DNA of 64,000 bases from Saprospiraceae bacterium (GTDB lineage Bacteria; Bacteroidota; Bacteroidia; Chitinophagales; Saprospiraceae). A program made the position numbers and the translations under genes. The DNA lies in NCBI GenBank assembly GCA_022448945.1, contig JAKVCV010000013.1:121455-185454 (forward strand), in the 5' to 3' direction. Below are positions 17,799-27,171 of the stretch, in pieces; the first letter of the stretch is position 1; each line of letters opens with the position of its first letter. The notes below the pieces were generated by a model that saw nothing but the letters and a program-made list of their open reading frames with translations, made no database searches and was not told the DNA's origin.

Positions 17799-18064
17799 TT
17801 CAATTTATTTTAATTTTTTTACGAATTACATATAATTTTGTGACTGATATGTTAATTTATAAAACTTTGTAAAGCTGATATTATTTCAAAAACATAGAAG
17901 ATGTTGTTCTTTTTAATTGAATAATTTTAATAGATTAATATTTATATAAAATAATATATTCTTAAATTAAGAATGTTTTGAAGGAGTAGATTAGTTAACT
18001 TTGAAACCAGGAAATAAATTATGGGCTTTCGATTTGTTATATTTTTAATCTTGTTAAGAATTTA

Positions 18065-20077
18065 TTAATTGGCTAATTCATAAAGACCATTTTTGTAGGT
18101 TTTTTCTTTGATTTTTTTTCCTTTTTTATCATAGTATAGCCATAAGCCTTCTTTTTGTCCCAAATCATACATGCCTTTAATACGTATATTGCCATTTTCA
18201 TAGTAAAGAATCCATTCATCTATCTCTAGGCCGTTTTGGTATGTTCCTGTATACCATGTTTTCTCATCTGAAAAATAATAGATAACAGAACCATGGATAA
18301 ATCCATTTTTATAATTTATAATGCTTTCCTTGTTTTCATTTGCATAAAACTCTTCAAATTTTCCGTCTTTTTCACCATTAGTAAAGTTACCTGTAGACTT
18401 TAATTTACCATTTTCGTGGTATGATGTCCATATTCCGGTTTTATAGTTATTAGTGTATTGACCTTTTTCTTTTATCATTCCATTATTATAATAAATAACC
18501 CATTCACCTATTTTATCACCATTTTGATATTTCCCTTTTTCTTTTAGTTTGCCATTCTTATGATATATTTTCTTTTCGTCAAATAAAATACCGTTATTAT
18601 ACTTTTCTTTTTTATATATTTTGCCATTATCATGGTATGTAATAACTTGTCCATCGACCAAGCCATTAATATAGATTTTATTAGATTTTAACTTTCCATT
18701 AGAATGATGATAGGTCCAATGGCCATGTAATTTGCCATCTTTGTAATGACCTTTTTCTTTTAATTTACCATTAGGATAGTGATAGACCCATACACCTTCT
18801 TGATGATCACTAACATATTTACCTTTGTTTTTTAGTTTACCATTTGAGTAATGTGAAGCCCATTGACCATCAATTCTATCTTTGTGATATGTGATTTTAT
18901 GCTCTAATTTACCATTGTCCCAAAAATAATCCCATTCTCCAACAAGGTGGCCATTGTGATACTTCCCTTTTAATTGCAATTTGCCATTTGGGTAATGCAT
19001 AATAGCATCACCATTTAGATTGCCATTTTTAAATGAACATTTGTATTCAATTTTTCCATTACTATGATATGCTAGCCAATGGCCATCTTTATTCCCGTTT
19101 GTAAATTTCCCTTTTTCTTTTAATTTGCCGTTACTATGAAAAGCTGTAAAGGACCCATTTTTTTCTCCATTTATAAAATTACATTTATATGATTCTTTAC
19201 CATTTTCATGGTAATATTCCCAAATACCTTCTTTTAAGTTATTATTATATAAGCCTTTTTCTTTTACTTCTCCATTTTCAAAGTAATGGATCCATTCTCC
19301 GTTTAAATTCCCTTCATTATAATTTGCTTTTTCTTTAATTGCCCCACTTTCGTAATATGATATCCATTCATTATGGGTTTTTCCATTAAAAAAGGATCCT
19401 TTTTCAGCTAATTTGCCATTGCGATAATGAATAGAAAAATCTTCATCAGGAATTCCAACAGTAAAGAACGACTTGATATTAATATTTCCATTGCTGTGAT
19501 ATGTAAGCCATTCCCCGTCTTTTTTACCTTTGAAATATTTACCTATACTTGCAGTTTTTCCATTTGAGAATTTCGAATGCCATTCTCCGTCTTTTTTACC
19601 CATTTTAAATTGACCTGTTCCAGCAATTTTCCCATTTTTATAGTAGGCTTTTTCAGGGCCATCTAAAAAGCCATCAACAAAGAATTCTTCTTCCATAACC
19701 TGGCCATTATGGTAATAGAAAGTAGCTTTCCCATTCTGTTTACCATTTTTGTAAGTTTCAATGTATCTAACTGGACCATTTTTGTAATAGTATTTCCAAG
19801 TATCAATTTTTTTGCCGTAGAGATATTGGCCTTCAGATTCCAAACGGCTATTGCTATGAAAGGTTTTCCATAGACCATTTTTTTTACCTAATGCATATTT
19901 GCCGATGTATTCCTGGTGCTCATTGTTGTAAAATCCAATCCATTCACCATCTTTAGAATCATTAACTAATTGTCCTTCCTCTTTAATCTTACCGTCATTG
20001 TAATATAAAATTGTTGTTTTTTGTGCATAAGAAGAGACCCAAAATAACAAACTTAATAAAGCCAGAATATGTTTCAT
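18065..20077 (-). CDS. Giant secreted MORN-variant/YwqK repeat protein
   Basis: The 670-residue protein has a signal peptide (MKHILALLSLLFWVSSYAQ) and then consists almost entirely of about two dozen repeats of roughly 23 residues, of the form NGKLKEKGKY-x-G-x-x-x-G-x-W-x-Y-Y-H-x-N. Such repeats form an extended beta-hairpin ladder in MORN proteins. Members of the YwqK family are usually a third of this length, so this one is unusually long. No recognisable catalytic domain and no lipobox. It lies between a lipoprotein gene (20151-20723) and the 24-residue-repeat gene (16413-17798), all on the minus strand. A scaffold or surface-binding role is inferred; the antitoxin label of the family should not be taken literally. 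Confidence 0.88.
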   Translation of the reverse strand: MKHILALLSLLFWVSSYAQKTTILYYNDGKIKEEGQLVNDSKDGEWIGFYNNEHQEYIGKYALGKKNGLWKTFHSNSRLESEGQYLYGKKIDTWKYYYKNGPVRYIETYKNGKQNGKATFYYHNGQVMEEEFFVDGFLDGPEKAYYKNGKIAGTGQFKMGKKDGEWHSKFSNGKTASIGKYFKGKKDGEWLTYHSNGNINIKSFFTVGIPDEDFSIHYRNGKLAEKGSFFNGKTHNEWISYYESGAIKEKANYNEGNLNGEWIHYFENGEVKEKGLYNNNLKEGIWEYYHENGKESYKCNFINGEKNGSFTAFHSNGKLKEKGKFTNGNKDGHWLAYHSNGKIEYKCSFKNGNLNGDAIMHYPNGKLQLKGKYHNGHLVGEWDYFWDNGKLEHKITYHKDRIDGQWASHYSNGKLKNKGKYVSDHQEGVWVYHYPNGKLKEKGHYKDGKLHGHWTYHHSNGKLKSNKIYINGLVDGQVITYHDNGKIYKKEKYNNGILFDEKKIYHKNGKLKEKGKYQNGDKIGEWVIYYNNGMIKEKGQYTNNYKTGIWTSYHENGKLKSTGNFTNGEKDGKFEEFYANENKESIINYKNGFIHGSVIYYFSDEKTWYTGTYQNGLEIDEWILYYENGNIRIKGMYDLGQKEGLWLYYDKKGKKIKEKTYKNGLYELAN

Positions 20078-20150
20078 ATTGGGGTTTTTTACATATTAAC
20101 TTAACATAAAATAAATAACATTATATGTGATATGGTTTAATATAGATTTA

Positions 20151-20723
20151 TTATTTAACCCGTATCAGACCGTTCTTACTGTTAATATAAATAATTTTTG
20201 GATTATTTTCATCTAATGTTCGTTTAACCTTTGCAAAAGCAGCAATTTGTTCTGCACTGGGATTTTCTGTCAGTTCTTTAGGATGTACATAATTATATAT
20301 ACCATAACCATTTCCAAATACTGACCAGCCTTCAGTTTTATCCAGATCTGTAATACTATAGTCCCAGTTATGTTCCGCAGCTGTTTTAGGTTTATATTTT
20401 CTTAAAAGTTGAATAGCACTTTTTGAAATATTTGTAACAGTATCAATATTGTCGAAAATAATATATGTGCCATTTTTCATTATTACCCAATCTTTATAAG
20501 ATGGAATGATTGCTTCTTGAATATTACTCAATAATTCTTGTTCTGAAAGTTTAGATTCAGTTTTTAAATTTGTTTGGATTTCTGTATCTAATGAAGAATT
20601 AGCTGTATTTTCAAATTGATTGTTTTTGTTTGGTTTTAAAGATTTTTCAGAGTTATCTATTGGTGTATTACAGTTTATTGCAATAAGAGATAGAGATATT
20701 AAAAAGAGTAACAATAATTTCAT
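20151..20723 (-). CDS. Putative lipoprotein of unknown function
   Basis: The 190-residue product starts MKLLLLFLISLSLIAINCNTP; the cysteine at 18 is preceded by a hydrophobic stretch and is the probable lipidation site. A polar, Asn/Ser/Lys-rich linker (about 20-60) is followed by a folded domain of about 120 residues with WVIMKNGTYIIFDN, AAEHNWDYSITDLDKTEGW and a terminal KIIYINSKNGLIRVK. Not recognised. It starts 16 bases downstream of the stop of the serine hydrolase gene (20739-22229), so the two are very likely cotranscribed and may act together in the envelope. Confidence 0.7.
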   Translation of the reverse strand: MKLLLLFLISLSLIAINCNTPIDNSEKSLKPNKNNQFENTANSSLDTEIQTNLKTESKLSEQELLSNIQEAIIPSYKDWVIMKNGTYIIFDNIDTVTNISKSAIQLLRKYKPKTAAEHNWDYSITDLDKTEGWSVFGNGYGIYNYVHPKELTENPSAEQIAAFAKVKRTLDENNPKIIYINSKNGLIRVK

Positions 20724-20738
20724 ACTATGATATATTTA

Positions 20739-22229
20739 TTAGTTAATTCGTTGGGATGAAGTATTGAATATTGTCTTATATATTGTTGGTACTAGATCAA
20801 TTGTTTTTTTATAATATATTTTAGCTTTTTCCTTTTCATTGATAGAAAAGTAGCAATTTGCTAATTCAAAGCAAGTTGAAAAAGATGCTGGGAATTCATT
20901 TAAATTAAATTCATAAATCTCTATTGCCTCCTTATATTTCTTTTGTTTTTGTAACTTTTGGCCTATAATAAATAACGCATTCCCACTAAAAAGGTAATTA
21001 TTTTCTTTTGTGTTCTTGAGTTTTATATAAAGTTCGATAGCTTTTTTATATCCGTTATTTTCATAAATAGCTTCAATGAAAGCTTCTATGGGTATTAATA
21101 AACGGTTGTTAGCGTAAAGGGCTGCAATAGTATTACCAATACGAATAATAGCGTCTTCATTATTACGGTTACTAAAAGCAATTACACATAATTGTAGTTC
21201 AGGAATTCTCAAAGAGTAATTGGTAAATCCTTTAGTGTGGCCAGAATGATGCGTGATTTTTATACTTCTAGAATAGTCTATTCTCCAACCATTTCCATAT
21301 TGTTGTATTAATAATTCAGGATCATCATAACTCGATACCAGTGATTTTTCGAATTCTTTTAATGGTATAAGTTGATCCGTATAAAGTGCCTTATTCCATT
21401 TTTGATAATCAGAGGTTGATGTATAAATTCCACCATCACCTTGTACAGCAGAGGTAGTTGATTGGTCTGTTTTACTAATATTATTTTTTGAAATGGTATA
21501 TCCATAGGCACGGTTAATTATTGGGACCCCTTTTTTATAAACACTAGTATTCGTCATTTTTAAAGGATCAAATATCTTAGTTTTCATATATTTACTATAA
21601 GGAATCCCTGAAACCTTAGCAATTACTTCTGCTAATACTGCATAAGCAGAATTACTGTATTCGTATTTGGTTCCTGGATGAAATAATGTTTGGGATTGTA
21701 TTTTCATTAACTGCAATACCTCATCGTCCAAAATTTGATCTATTCTATCTTCTGGCAATAGAGAAATATAATCTATTAATCCAGAACGATGTACTAACAA
21801 GTGTTTAATTGTTATTTCATTTCCGTAATCAGGAAAATCGGGGAAAATATCAGTTAGTTTACTATCATAGTTTAATTTATTTTCATGAATTAATATCATA
21901 ATAGCCATTGCTGTAAATTGTTTAGTAACTGAAGCAGTTCTGTAGTTGGTCTTATGAGTAGCCTTTATTTTTTTTTCTAGATCAGCATAACCATAGCTTT
22001 TATTAACTAATATTTTAGAGTCTTTTATTACCATCAATGAAGCTCCAGGTTTTTCACCAGAATAACGTGCAAAAAGTTGATCAATAATATCAGAATCTTT
22101 TTCCCATTGAAAATCTTTAAAATTAGTATCCGTTTTAATGTTATAAATTATATTATCCTGCCCGTATAACATAAATGTATACAGTAGAAAAACATAAAAA
22201 ATAAATATTTTAAGCAACGGAATGTGCAT
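20739..22229 (-). CDS. Class C beta-lactamase-fold serine hydrolase with C-terminal TPRs
   Basis: The track start at 22301 is a TTG; the ATG at 22229 gives a proper signal peptide (MHIPLLKIFIFYVFLLYTFMLYGQ) and 496 residues. The hydrolase domain has the three serine beta-lactamase / DD-peptidase motifs: SVTK (nucleophile serine, in YRTASVTKQFTAMA), YSN (YEYSNSAYAVLAEV) and HSG (HHSGHTKGF). These proteins act as esterases, DD-peptidases or D-aminopeptidases. The last 130 or so residues are two to three tetratricopeptide repeats (for example YKEAIEIYEFNLNEFPASFSTCFELANCYF), a combination seen in Bacteroidota. Likely substrate and periplasmic site are inferred. First gene of a unit with the lipoprotein 20151-20723. 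Confidence 0.9.
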   Translation of the reverse strand: MHIPLLKIFIFYVFLLYTFMLYGQDNIIYNIKTDTNFKDFQWEKDSDIIDQLFARYSGEKPGASLMVIKDSKILVNKSYGYADLEKKIKATHKTNYRTASVTKQFTAMAIMILIHENKLNYDSKLTDIFPDFPDYGNEITIKHLLVHRSGLIDYISLLPEDRIDQILDDEVLQLMKIQSQTLFHPGTKYEYSNSAYAVLAEVIAKVSGIPYSKYMKTKIFDPLKMTNTSVYKKGVPIINRAYGYTISKNNISKTDQSTTSAVQGDGGIYTSTSDYQKWNKALYTDQLIPLKEFEKSLVSSYDDPELLIQQYGNGWRIDYSRSIKITHHSGHTKGFTNYSLRIPELQLCVIAFSNRNNEDAIIRIGNTIAALYANNRLLIPIEAFIEAIYENNGYKKAIELYIKLKNTKENNYLFSGNALFIIGQKLQKQKKYKEAIEIYEFNLNEFPASFSTCFELANCYFSINEKEKAKIYYKKTIDLVPTIYKTIFNTSSQRIN

Positions 22230-22347
22230 TATTAGAAGATAAAATGATGTAAGCAATAGTATTGGTACATTAATAGGAGCAATTTTAGACCTTAATAACA
22301 ATAAGCTGGTATATTAATAAGTCCATACATAAAATTTCGTTCTATTT

Positions 22348-23772
22348 TCATTGAACTAATTCTCCCTTCAAAGTCGCAGTAGTAAAATCATTGATCTTTA
22401 CATTTACATAAGTTCCAATTTTTGCTTCCTCTCTTGGAAATACAACCATTTTGTTTTGGCTTGTACGACCTGCTAAATCATTTTTTGATTTTTTGGATTC
22501 TTTTTCTATTAAAACTTTATGGATTTTTCCAACTTCCTTTTTATTGTGTTGATATGATAGTTGTTGTTGTAAACGAATAATTTCATTTAACCTGCGTTTT
22601 TTTATTTCCAGAGAAATATCATCTTCGTATTTTTTGTGTGCTAAAGTATTCGGTCTCTCAGAATAGAAAAACATATATGACATACTATATTTTGCTAATT
22701 CCATTATAGATAGGGTGTCCTGGTGTTCTTTTTCTGTCTCTCCACAAAAACCAGCAATCATATCTGAAGATATGGCACAATCAGGAATGATTTCATAGAT
22801 TCTATTTATTTTATTGATATACCATTCTCTATCATATGTACGGTTCATCTTTTTTAAAATATTTGAGTTGCCGGATTGTACTGGCAAATGAATATAGTTA
22901 CATATGTTTTCATATTTCGAAATATTGAACAAGACTTTATCGGTAATGTCTTTTGGGTGAGAGGTAGAAAATCGAATACGTAAATCAGAATTTATTTTTG
23001 CAGTCATTTCAAGAAGATCCGCAAAATCAACGTTTTCTTTTGTGTCTGGGTTTTCCCATTTATATGAATCTACATTTTGGCCCAATAGTGTAACTTCACG
23101 GAAGCCTCTGTCAAATAGATCTTTGCATTCTGCTAATATACTAAAAGGGTCACGGCTGCGTTCACGGCCCCTAGTGAAAGGAACTACACAAAAGGAACAC
23201 ATATTATCACATCCTCTAGTTATAGTTACAAATGCAGTAACCCCATTAGAACCTAAGCGCACAGGATTAATGTTAGCATAAGTTTCTTCTCTTGAGAGGA
23301 AAACATTGATCCCTTTGTCTCCATCTTCTGCAGTAGCAATTAAGTTAGGTAATTCACGGTATGCATCAGGACCAACGACAAGATCTACTAATTTTTCCTG
23401 TTCTAGTAATTTCTTTTTTAAACGTTCTGCCATACATCCTAGTACACCAACCAATATACCCGGTTTATTATCTTTTAATTTGTCAAATATCCTCAGTCTT
23501 TTTCTAACTGTATCTTCTGCTTTTTCTCGAATCGAACAGGTATTTATAAGTATCAAATCAGATTCTTCCATATCCCTGGTTGAACTATAACCAATATCAG
23601 ATAGTATAGAAGCTACAATTTCACTGTCACTAAAATTCATTTGACAACCATAGCTTTCGATATAAAATTTCTTGTTGTTATCAGATGTATTAGTAGCAAT
23701 TTGTTCATTGAAAAAAGCATCACCTTGTTTGCTCTCATCTATGTTTTTAATTGTAGGATTGTCGTTGTACAT
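22348..23772 (-). CDS. miaB: tRNA-2-methylthio-N6-dimethylallyladenosine synthase MiaB
   Basis: The 474-residue protein is a methylthiotransferase. The N-terminal UPF0004 domain supplies three cluster cysteines (ESYGCQMN with C43, [22 protein letters not shown]). The radical SAM domain has [21 protein letters not shown] with the CxxxCxxC cluster, and a C-terminal TRAM domain (about 405-474) binds tRNA. MiaB adds the 2-methylthio group to i6A37 in tRNAs reading UNN codons. The RGRERSRD sequence and overall match favour MiaB over RimO or MtaB. A TATCTTTG -7 box lies 94 bases upstream. The genes downstream on the same strand are accessory rather than the usual sigma-54 regulator. Confidence 0.96.
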   Translation of the reverse strand: MYNDNPTIKNIDESKQGDAFFNEQIATNTSDNNKKFYIESYGCQMNFSDSEIVASILSDIGYSSTRDMEESDLILINTCSIREKAEDTVRKRLRIFDKLKDNKPGILVGVLGCMAERLKKKLLEQEKLVDLVVGPDAYRELPNLIATAEDGDKGINVFLSREETYANINPVRLGSNGVTAFVTITRGCDNMCSFCVVPFTRGRERSRDPFSILAECKDLFDRGFREVTLLGQNVDSYKWENPDTKENVDFADLLEMTAKINSDLRIRFSTSHPKDITDKVLFNISKYENICNYIHLPVQSGNSNILKKMNRTYDREWYINKINRIYEIIPDCAISSDMIAGFCGETEKEHQDTLSIMELAKYSMSYMFFYSERPNTLAHKKYEDDISLEIKKRRLNEIIRLQQQLSYQHNKKEVGKIHKVLIEKESKKSKNDLAGRTSQNKMVVFPREEAKIGTYVNVKINDFTTATLKGELVQ

Positions 23773-23865
23773 AATTATTTAGTTGTTCAAAATTCTAATT
23801 AAAGTAGGCGGGTTATATTTTTGGATTAAAAAATAAACTATAACCAGATTGTCTTTAATGCACTA

Positions 23866-23873
23866 CAAAGATA
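23866..23873 (-). promoter_or_regulatory. Putative -7 promoter element of miaB
   Basis: The minus strand reads TATCTTTG, an exact TAnnTTTG match, in the sequence typical of Bacteroidota promoters. It lies 94 bases upstream of the miaB start. No clear -33 TTTG accompanies it. Confidence 0.4.
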
Positions 23874-24069
23874 CAAAATCGATGGTTATAAGCCTCATTT
23901 TCTATTTGATAAATTTATCTTCTTTATTTTATTAAGCTTTTATAATCAGGCAATAATAAAATAATAAAGGAAATCTCTATAATTAAAATATAAAGATATC
24001 AGTTTTTGATTTGGAGAAATTCAATTTTATATGTGAATTTTTTAGATAATGTATTGTATAATTGAAGGT

Positions 24070-24819
24070 TTATTTTAATCGTTTATATATTGGAGAATTG
24101 AGCAGTCCTAATTTGTTTAAGAAGTGTTTAAGTGATACGGCTAATACTCCTAGACCATATTTTATAGAACGAGTAAGATTGATTGAAGATGCTTCTTCGA
24201 AATATTTGGTAGGACAGGTTACTTCACCAATGTGAAATCCTGCATAGATAATCTGAGATAACATTTCATTGTCGAAGACAAAATCATCATCATTAGCATT
24301 GAAGTTTATTGTTTCTAATACTTCTTTACTAAATGATCTGTAACCAGTATGATATTCTGATAGTTTGTATCGGATTAGGAGATTTTGGCTAAAAGTTAAG
24401 AAGCGATTAGCAATATATTTATAAATAGGCATTCCACCTTTAAGAGCACCCTTACCAAGTATTCTTGATCCTAATACCACAGGATATAAATCTTCACCAA
24501 TAATATTTACCATAGAGGGAATTAGTTTTGGTGTATATTGGTAATCAGGATGCAGCATTATGACAATATCAGCACCTAGTTCAAGTGCTTTATTGTATAG
24601 TGACTTTTGATTTGCACCATAGCCTTTGTTGCTTTCATGAATAATTATATGTTGAATTCCTAATTGCTTTCCTACTTCTGCAGTATGATCTTTACTGGCA
24701 TCATCACATAATATTACCTCATCAACCAAATCAAATGGGATTTCGTTATATGTAATTTCAAGGGTTTCAGCTGCATTGTAAGCAGGTAGAACGACTATAA
24801 CTTTTTTGTTTTTGTACAT
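24070..24819 (-). CDS. Family 2 glycosyltransferase (polyprenyl-phosphate sugar synthase-like)
   Basis: The 249-residue protein is a compact GT-A enzyme: VIVVLPAYNAAETL at the N-terminus, EVILCDDASKDHT with the nucleotide-binding aspartates, GADIVIMLHPDYQY with the DxD-equivalent, and GYRSFSKEVLETI with DDDFVFDNEMLSQI in the acceptor half. No membrane segments, unlike the longer DPM1 forms with C-terminal helices. Such enzymes transfer mannose or glucose from a nucleotide sugar to a polyprenyl phosphate or to envelope glycans; the substrate cannot be read from sequence. Monocistronic, with a CAAAAATA (TATTTTTG on the minus strand) box about 40 bases upstream. Confidence 0.88.
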   Translation of the reverse strand: MYKNKKVIVVLPAYNAAETLEITYNEIPFDLVDEVILCDDASKDHTAEVGKQLGIQHIIIHESNKGYGANQKSLYNKALELGADIVIMLHPDYQYTPKLIPSMVNIIGEDLYPVVLGSRILGKGALKGGMPIYKYIANRFLTFSQNLLIRYKLSEYHTGYRSFSKEVLETINFNANDDDFVFDNEMLSQIIYAGFHIGEVTCPTKYFEEASSINLTRSIKYGLGVLAVSLKHFLNKLGLLNSPIYKRLK

Positions 24820-25071
24820 TGGAGATTAATAAAAAATACTTAAATACATAGATAACCAAAAATATAAAAAAATGATTAATTAATTAGAAAATTCCTCAGA
24901 TTAATGAAATCTAAAAGTTAAGAATTATATGTTTTGGCTAATAATTATAATAAATGTTATCGTTTATTAGATATTCTTATTTTTTACCTCTAATTGAGCT
25001 TAGATTTTCCTTTTTAAGTATTATTTTTGTATTCTAATATAAAATTTATTTTTTTCAGTTATTTTGATTCT

Positions 25072-25821
25072 ATGTTGTTATTGATATCACCAGCCAAAAC
25101 TTTGAACCTTGATCCTTCAAAATTGAGTAAATATTCTCAGCCTCAATTATTAGATAATAGTCAGGAACTAATAAAAAAACTTAAAACTTTTAATTCTGAC
25201 CAACTGCAAGATTTGATGGGAGTAAGCAAGAAGATTGCAGATCTGAATGTAGACCGAAACAACTCCTTTTCGGTACCATTTAATATAAATAATTCAAAAC
25301 AAGCGATCTTGGCATTTAAGGGTGATGTTTATCAAGGTATGTCGCCCGAAGATTTTGATTCATCTGATTATGATTTTGCACATCAACATATTGGTATCTT
25401 ATCAGGATTATATGGGTTTTTAAGACCTTTGGATTTAATGCAACCATATCGCTTAGAGATGGGAACAAGACTAAAAGTTAATAAGCATAATAATTTGTAT
25501 GATTTTTGGGGGAATATTATCACTAAAAAAATAAATGAATCTCCTAACAAATTTGTCGTAAACCTTGCTTCGAATGAATATTTTAAGTCAATAAAACAGC
25601 AAGAGTTAAAAGCTGAGCTATGGACAGTTAATTTTAAGGAGCTTAGGAATGGAAAGTACAAAGTGATATCTTTTAATGCTAAAAGAGCAAGGGGTATGAT
25701 GTGTCGTTATGTGGTTAAAAATAGATTAGTGGAACCATTGCAAATGAAAGCATTTAATATGGATAATTATATATTCAATGAAGAATTATCTAAAGAAAAG
25801 GAATTAATATTTACAAGGTAA
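25072..25821 (+). CDS. yaaA: Peroxide stress protein YaaA (DUF328)
   Basis: The track start at 25027 is a TTG; the ATG at 25072 gives MLLLISPAKTLNLDP, which is exactly how the family begins, and 249 residues. The DUF328 marks are present: ISPAKTL, FKGDVYQGM, ILSGLYGFLRPLDLMQPYRLEMG, and a C-terminal AKRARGMMCRYV. E. coli YaaA lowers free intracellular iron during hydrogen peroxide stress and binds DNA; the biochemical activity is not fully defined. Cytoplasmic. A TATTTTTG box at 25022-25029 could be the -7 element, which would give a leader of about 35 bases. The next gene (GT4) starts 52 bases downstream on the same strand. Confidence 0.95.
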   Translation: MLLLISPAKTLNLDPSKLSKYSQPQLLDNSQELIKKLKTFNSDQLQDLMGVSKKIADLNVDRNNSFSVPFNINNSKQAILAFKGDVYQGMSPEDFDSSDYDFAHQHIGILSGLYGFLRPLDLMQPYRLEMGTRLKVNKHNNLYDFWGNIITKKINESPNKFVVNLASNEYFKSIKQQELKAELWTVNFKELRNGKYKVISFNAKRARGMMCRYVVKNRLVEPLQMKAFNMDNYIFNEELSKEKELIFTR

Positions 25822-25873
25822 TTATTGAATAGATTTATATACTTAATTATGGAAATAAATTCCAGTTTTTAAA

Positions 25874-27112
25874 ATGAAAATACTTCAGTTAACTAAAAAA
25901 TTTCCGTATCCTTTAAAAGACGGCGAGGCTATAGCTATAACTTCTTTAGCTAAAGCACTCAATGAATTGAACTGTGAGGTTTCATTATTGAGTATGAATA
26001 CAACAAAGCATTTTTTTGATGTTAGCGAGTTGCCAGATTCTTTTAATCATTATACAAGAATGGATTTGGTTACTGTAGATAATCGGTTGAAAGTATTTGA
26101 TGCTTTTTTAAATTTATTCAGTAGTCAATCATATCATATATCGCGTTTTTTGTCTAAGAGTTATCAGGCAAAACTGATAGATGTGTTGAAGAAAAATAAG
26201 TATGATATTGTACAACTGGAAACATTATATCTTGCGCCATATGTAGATGTGATACGTGAATATTCAAATGCAAAAATTGTTATGCGCTCCCATAATGTGG
26301 AACATGAGATTTGGAAACGAATAACAAAGAATACATCTATTAGTGCAAAAAAAATGTATTTAGGTTTGTTATCTAAACGTCTTGAAAATTTTGAGCTTTT
26401 ATATCTTAATAAATACGATATGATGGTAGCAATAACGGAACGTGATTTGAATTTCTTTAAAAAACTAGGTTGTAGTATACCTTCTAGCGTTTCTCCCATC
26501 GGATTAGAATTGTCAGGATATAATCAAAACATCAATAGACAAAAACATCCTACTTTTTGTTTTATAGGTTCTCTTGATTGGATGCCAAACCTAGAAGGTA
26601 TCGATTGGATTTTAGACAAGGTTTGGCATAAGGTAATTGAAGAAGTACCCAATGCTCAATTTCATATTGCAGGTAAAAACACACCTGATAGAATAAAGAA
26701 TACATCTTTAAAGAATGTCATAGTTCATGGTGAAGTTCCTGATGCTATTGAATTTATTAATGCTCATGATGTTATGTTAGTTCCATTGTTTTCAGGAAGT
26801 GGAATGCGCGTTAAAATTCTAGAAGGAATGGCGCTTGGAAGAGTAGTTTTAAGTACAAATCTTGGCTTAGAGGGTATTATTGGAGAACATAACAAGAATG
26901 TGCTTATCGCTAATGATGCAGAAAATTTTGCTCAACAGATTATAAGATGTTTTAATAGCCCTGATTTAATTACAAATTTAGGATTTGCTGCTAGAGAACT
27001 TGTTAATAATCATTATGATAATATTTCTATAGCTTCTTCTTTAGTAAAATCTTATCACCAATTAATAAGTGAAGAAGATTCTAAGTGTATTAACTTTAGT
27101 CCTCAATCTTGA
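25874..27112 (+). CDS. Family 4 glycosyltransferase
   Basis: The 412-residue GT-B enzyme starts MKILQLTKKFPYPLKDGEAI, the usual N-terminal Rossmann strand and glycine/acidic loop. It has RSHNVEHEIWKR in the acceptor half and FIGSLDWMPNLEGIDWIL at the start of the donor-binding half. PLFSGSGMRVKILEGMALG carries the E-x7-E-like nucleotide-sugar site. Related proteins build cell-surface polysaccharide or lipopolysaccharide in Bacteroidota. It is downstream of yaaA on the same strand and 59 bases upstream of obgE, but obgE has its own promoter box, so cotranscription is uncertain. Donor and acceptor unknown. Confidence 0.9.
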   Translation: MKILQLTKKFPYPLKDGEAIAITSLAKALNELNCEVSLLSMNTTKHFFDVSELPDSFNHYTRMDLVTVDNRLKVFDAFLNLFSSQSYHISRFLSKSYQAKLIDVLKKNKYDIVQLETLYLAPYVDVIREYSNAKIVMRSHNVEHEIWKRITKNTSISAKKMYLGLLSKRLENFELLYLNKYDMMVAITERDLNFFKKLGCSIPSSVSPIGLELSGYNQNINRQKHPTFCFIGSLDWMPNLEGIDWILDKVWHKVIEEVPNAQFHIAGKNTPDRIKNTSLKNVIVHGEVPDAIEFINAHDVMLVPLFSGSGMRVKILEGMALGRVVLSTNLGLEGIIGEHNKNVLIANDAENFAQQIIRCFNSPDLITNLGFAARELVNNHYDNISIASSLVKSYHQLISEEDSKCINFSPQS

Positions 27113-27119
27113 TCATTGA

Positions 27120-27147
27120 TTGTTTCTAAATATCTAGCTTACTTTTG
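27120..27147 (+). promoter_or_regulatory. Putative obgE promoter (TTG-N17-TACTTTTG)
   Basis: TACTTTTG at 27140-27147 matches TAnnTTTG, and TTG at 27120-27122 lies 17 bases upstream (another TTG at 27116-27118 gives 21). The box is 24 bases before the obgE ATG, implying a short leader. Confidence 0.5.
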
Positions 27148-27171
27148 CTGCATTTTTAAAAATATTAAATA

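Noticed and set aside
18065-20077. YwqK antitoxin of a toxin-antitoxin system
   Set aside because: The protein is secreted and made only of repeats; no toxin gene is adjacent. The family name is inherited from an unrelated context.
20739-22229. Antibiotic resistance by beta-lactamase
   Set aside because: The motifs are those of the broad serine hydrolase family with TPRs; nothing points to beta-lactam hydrolysis. The same applies to 62671-63891.
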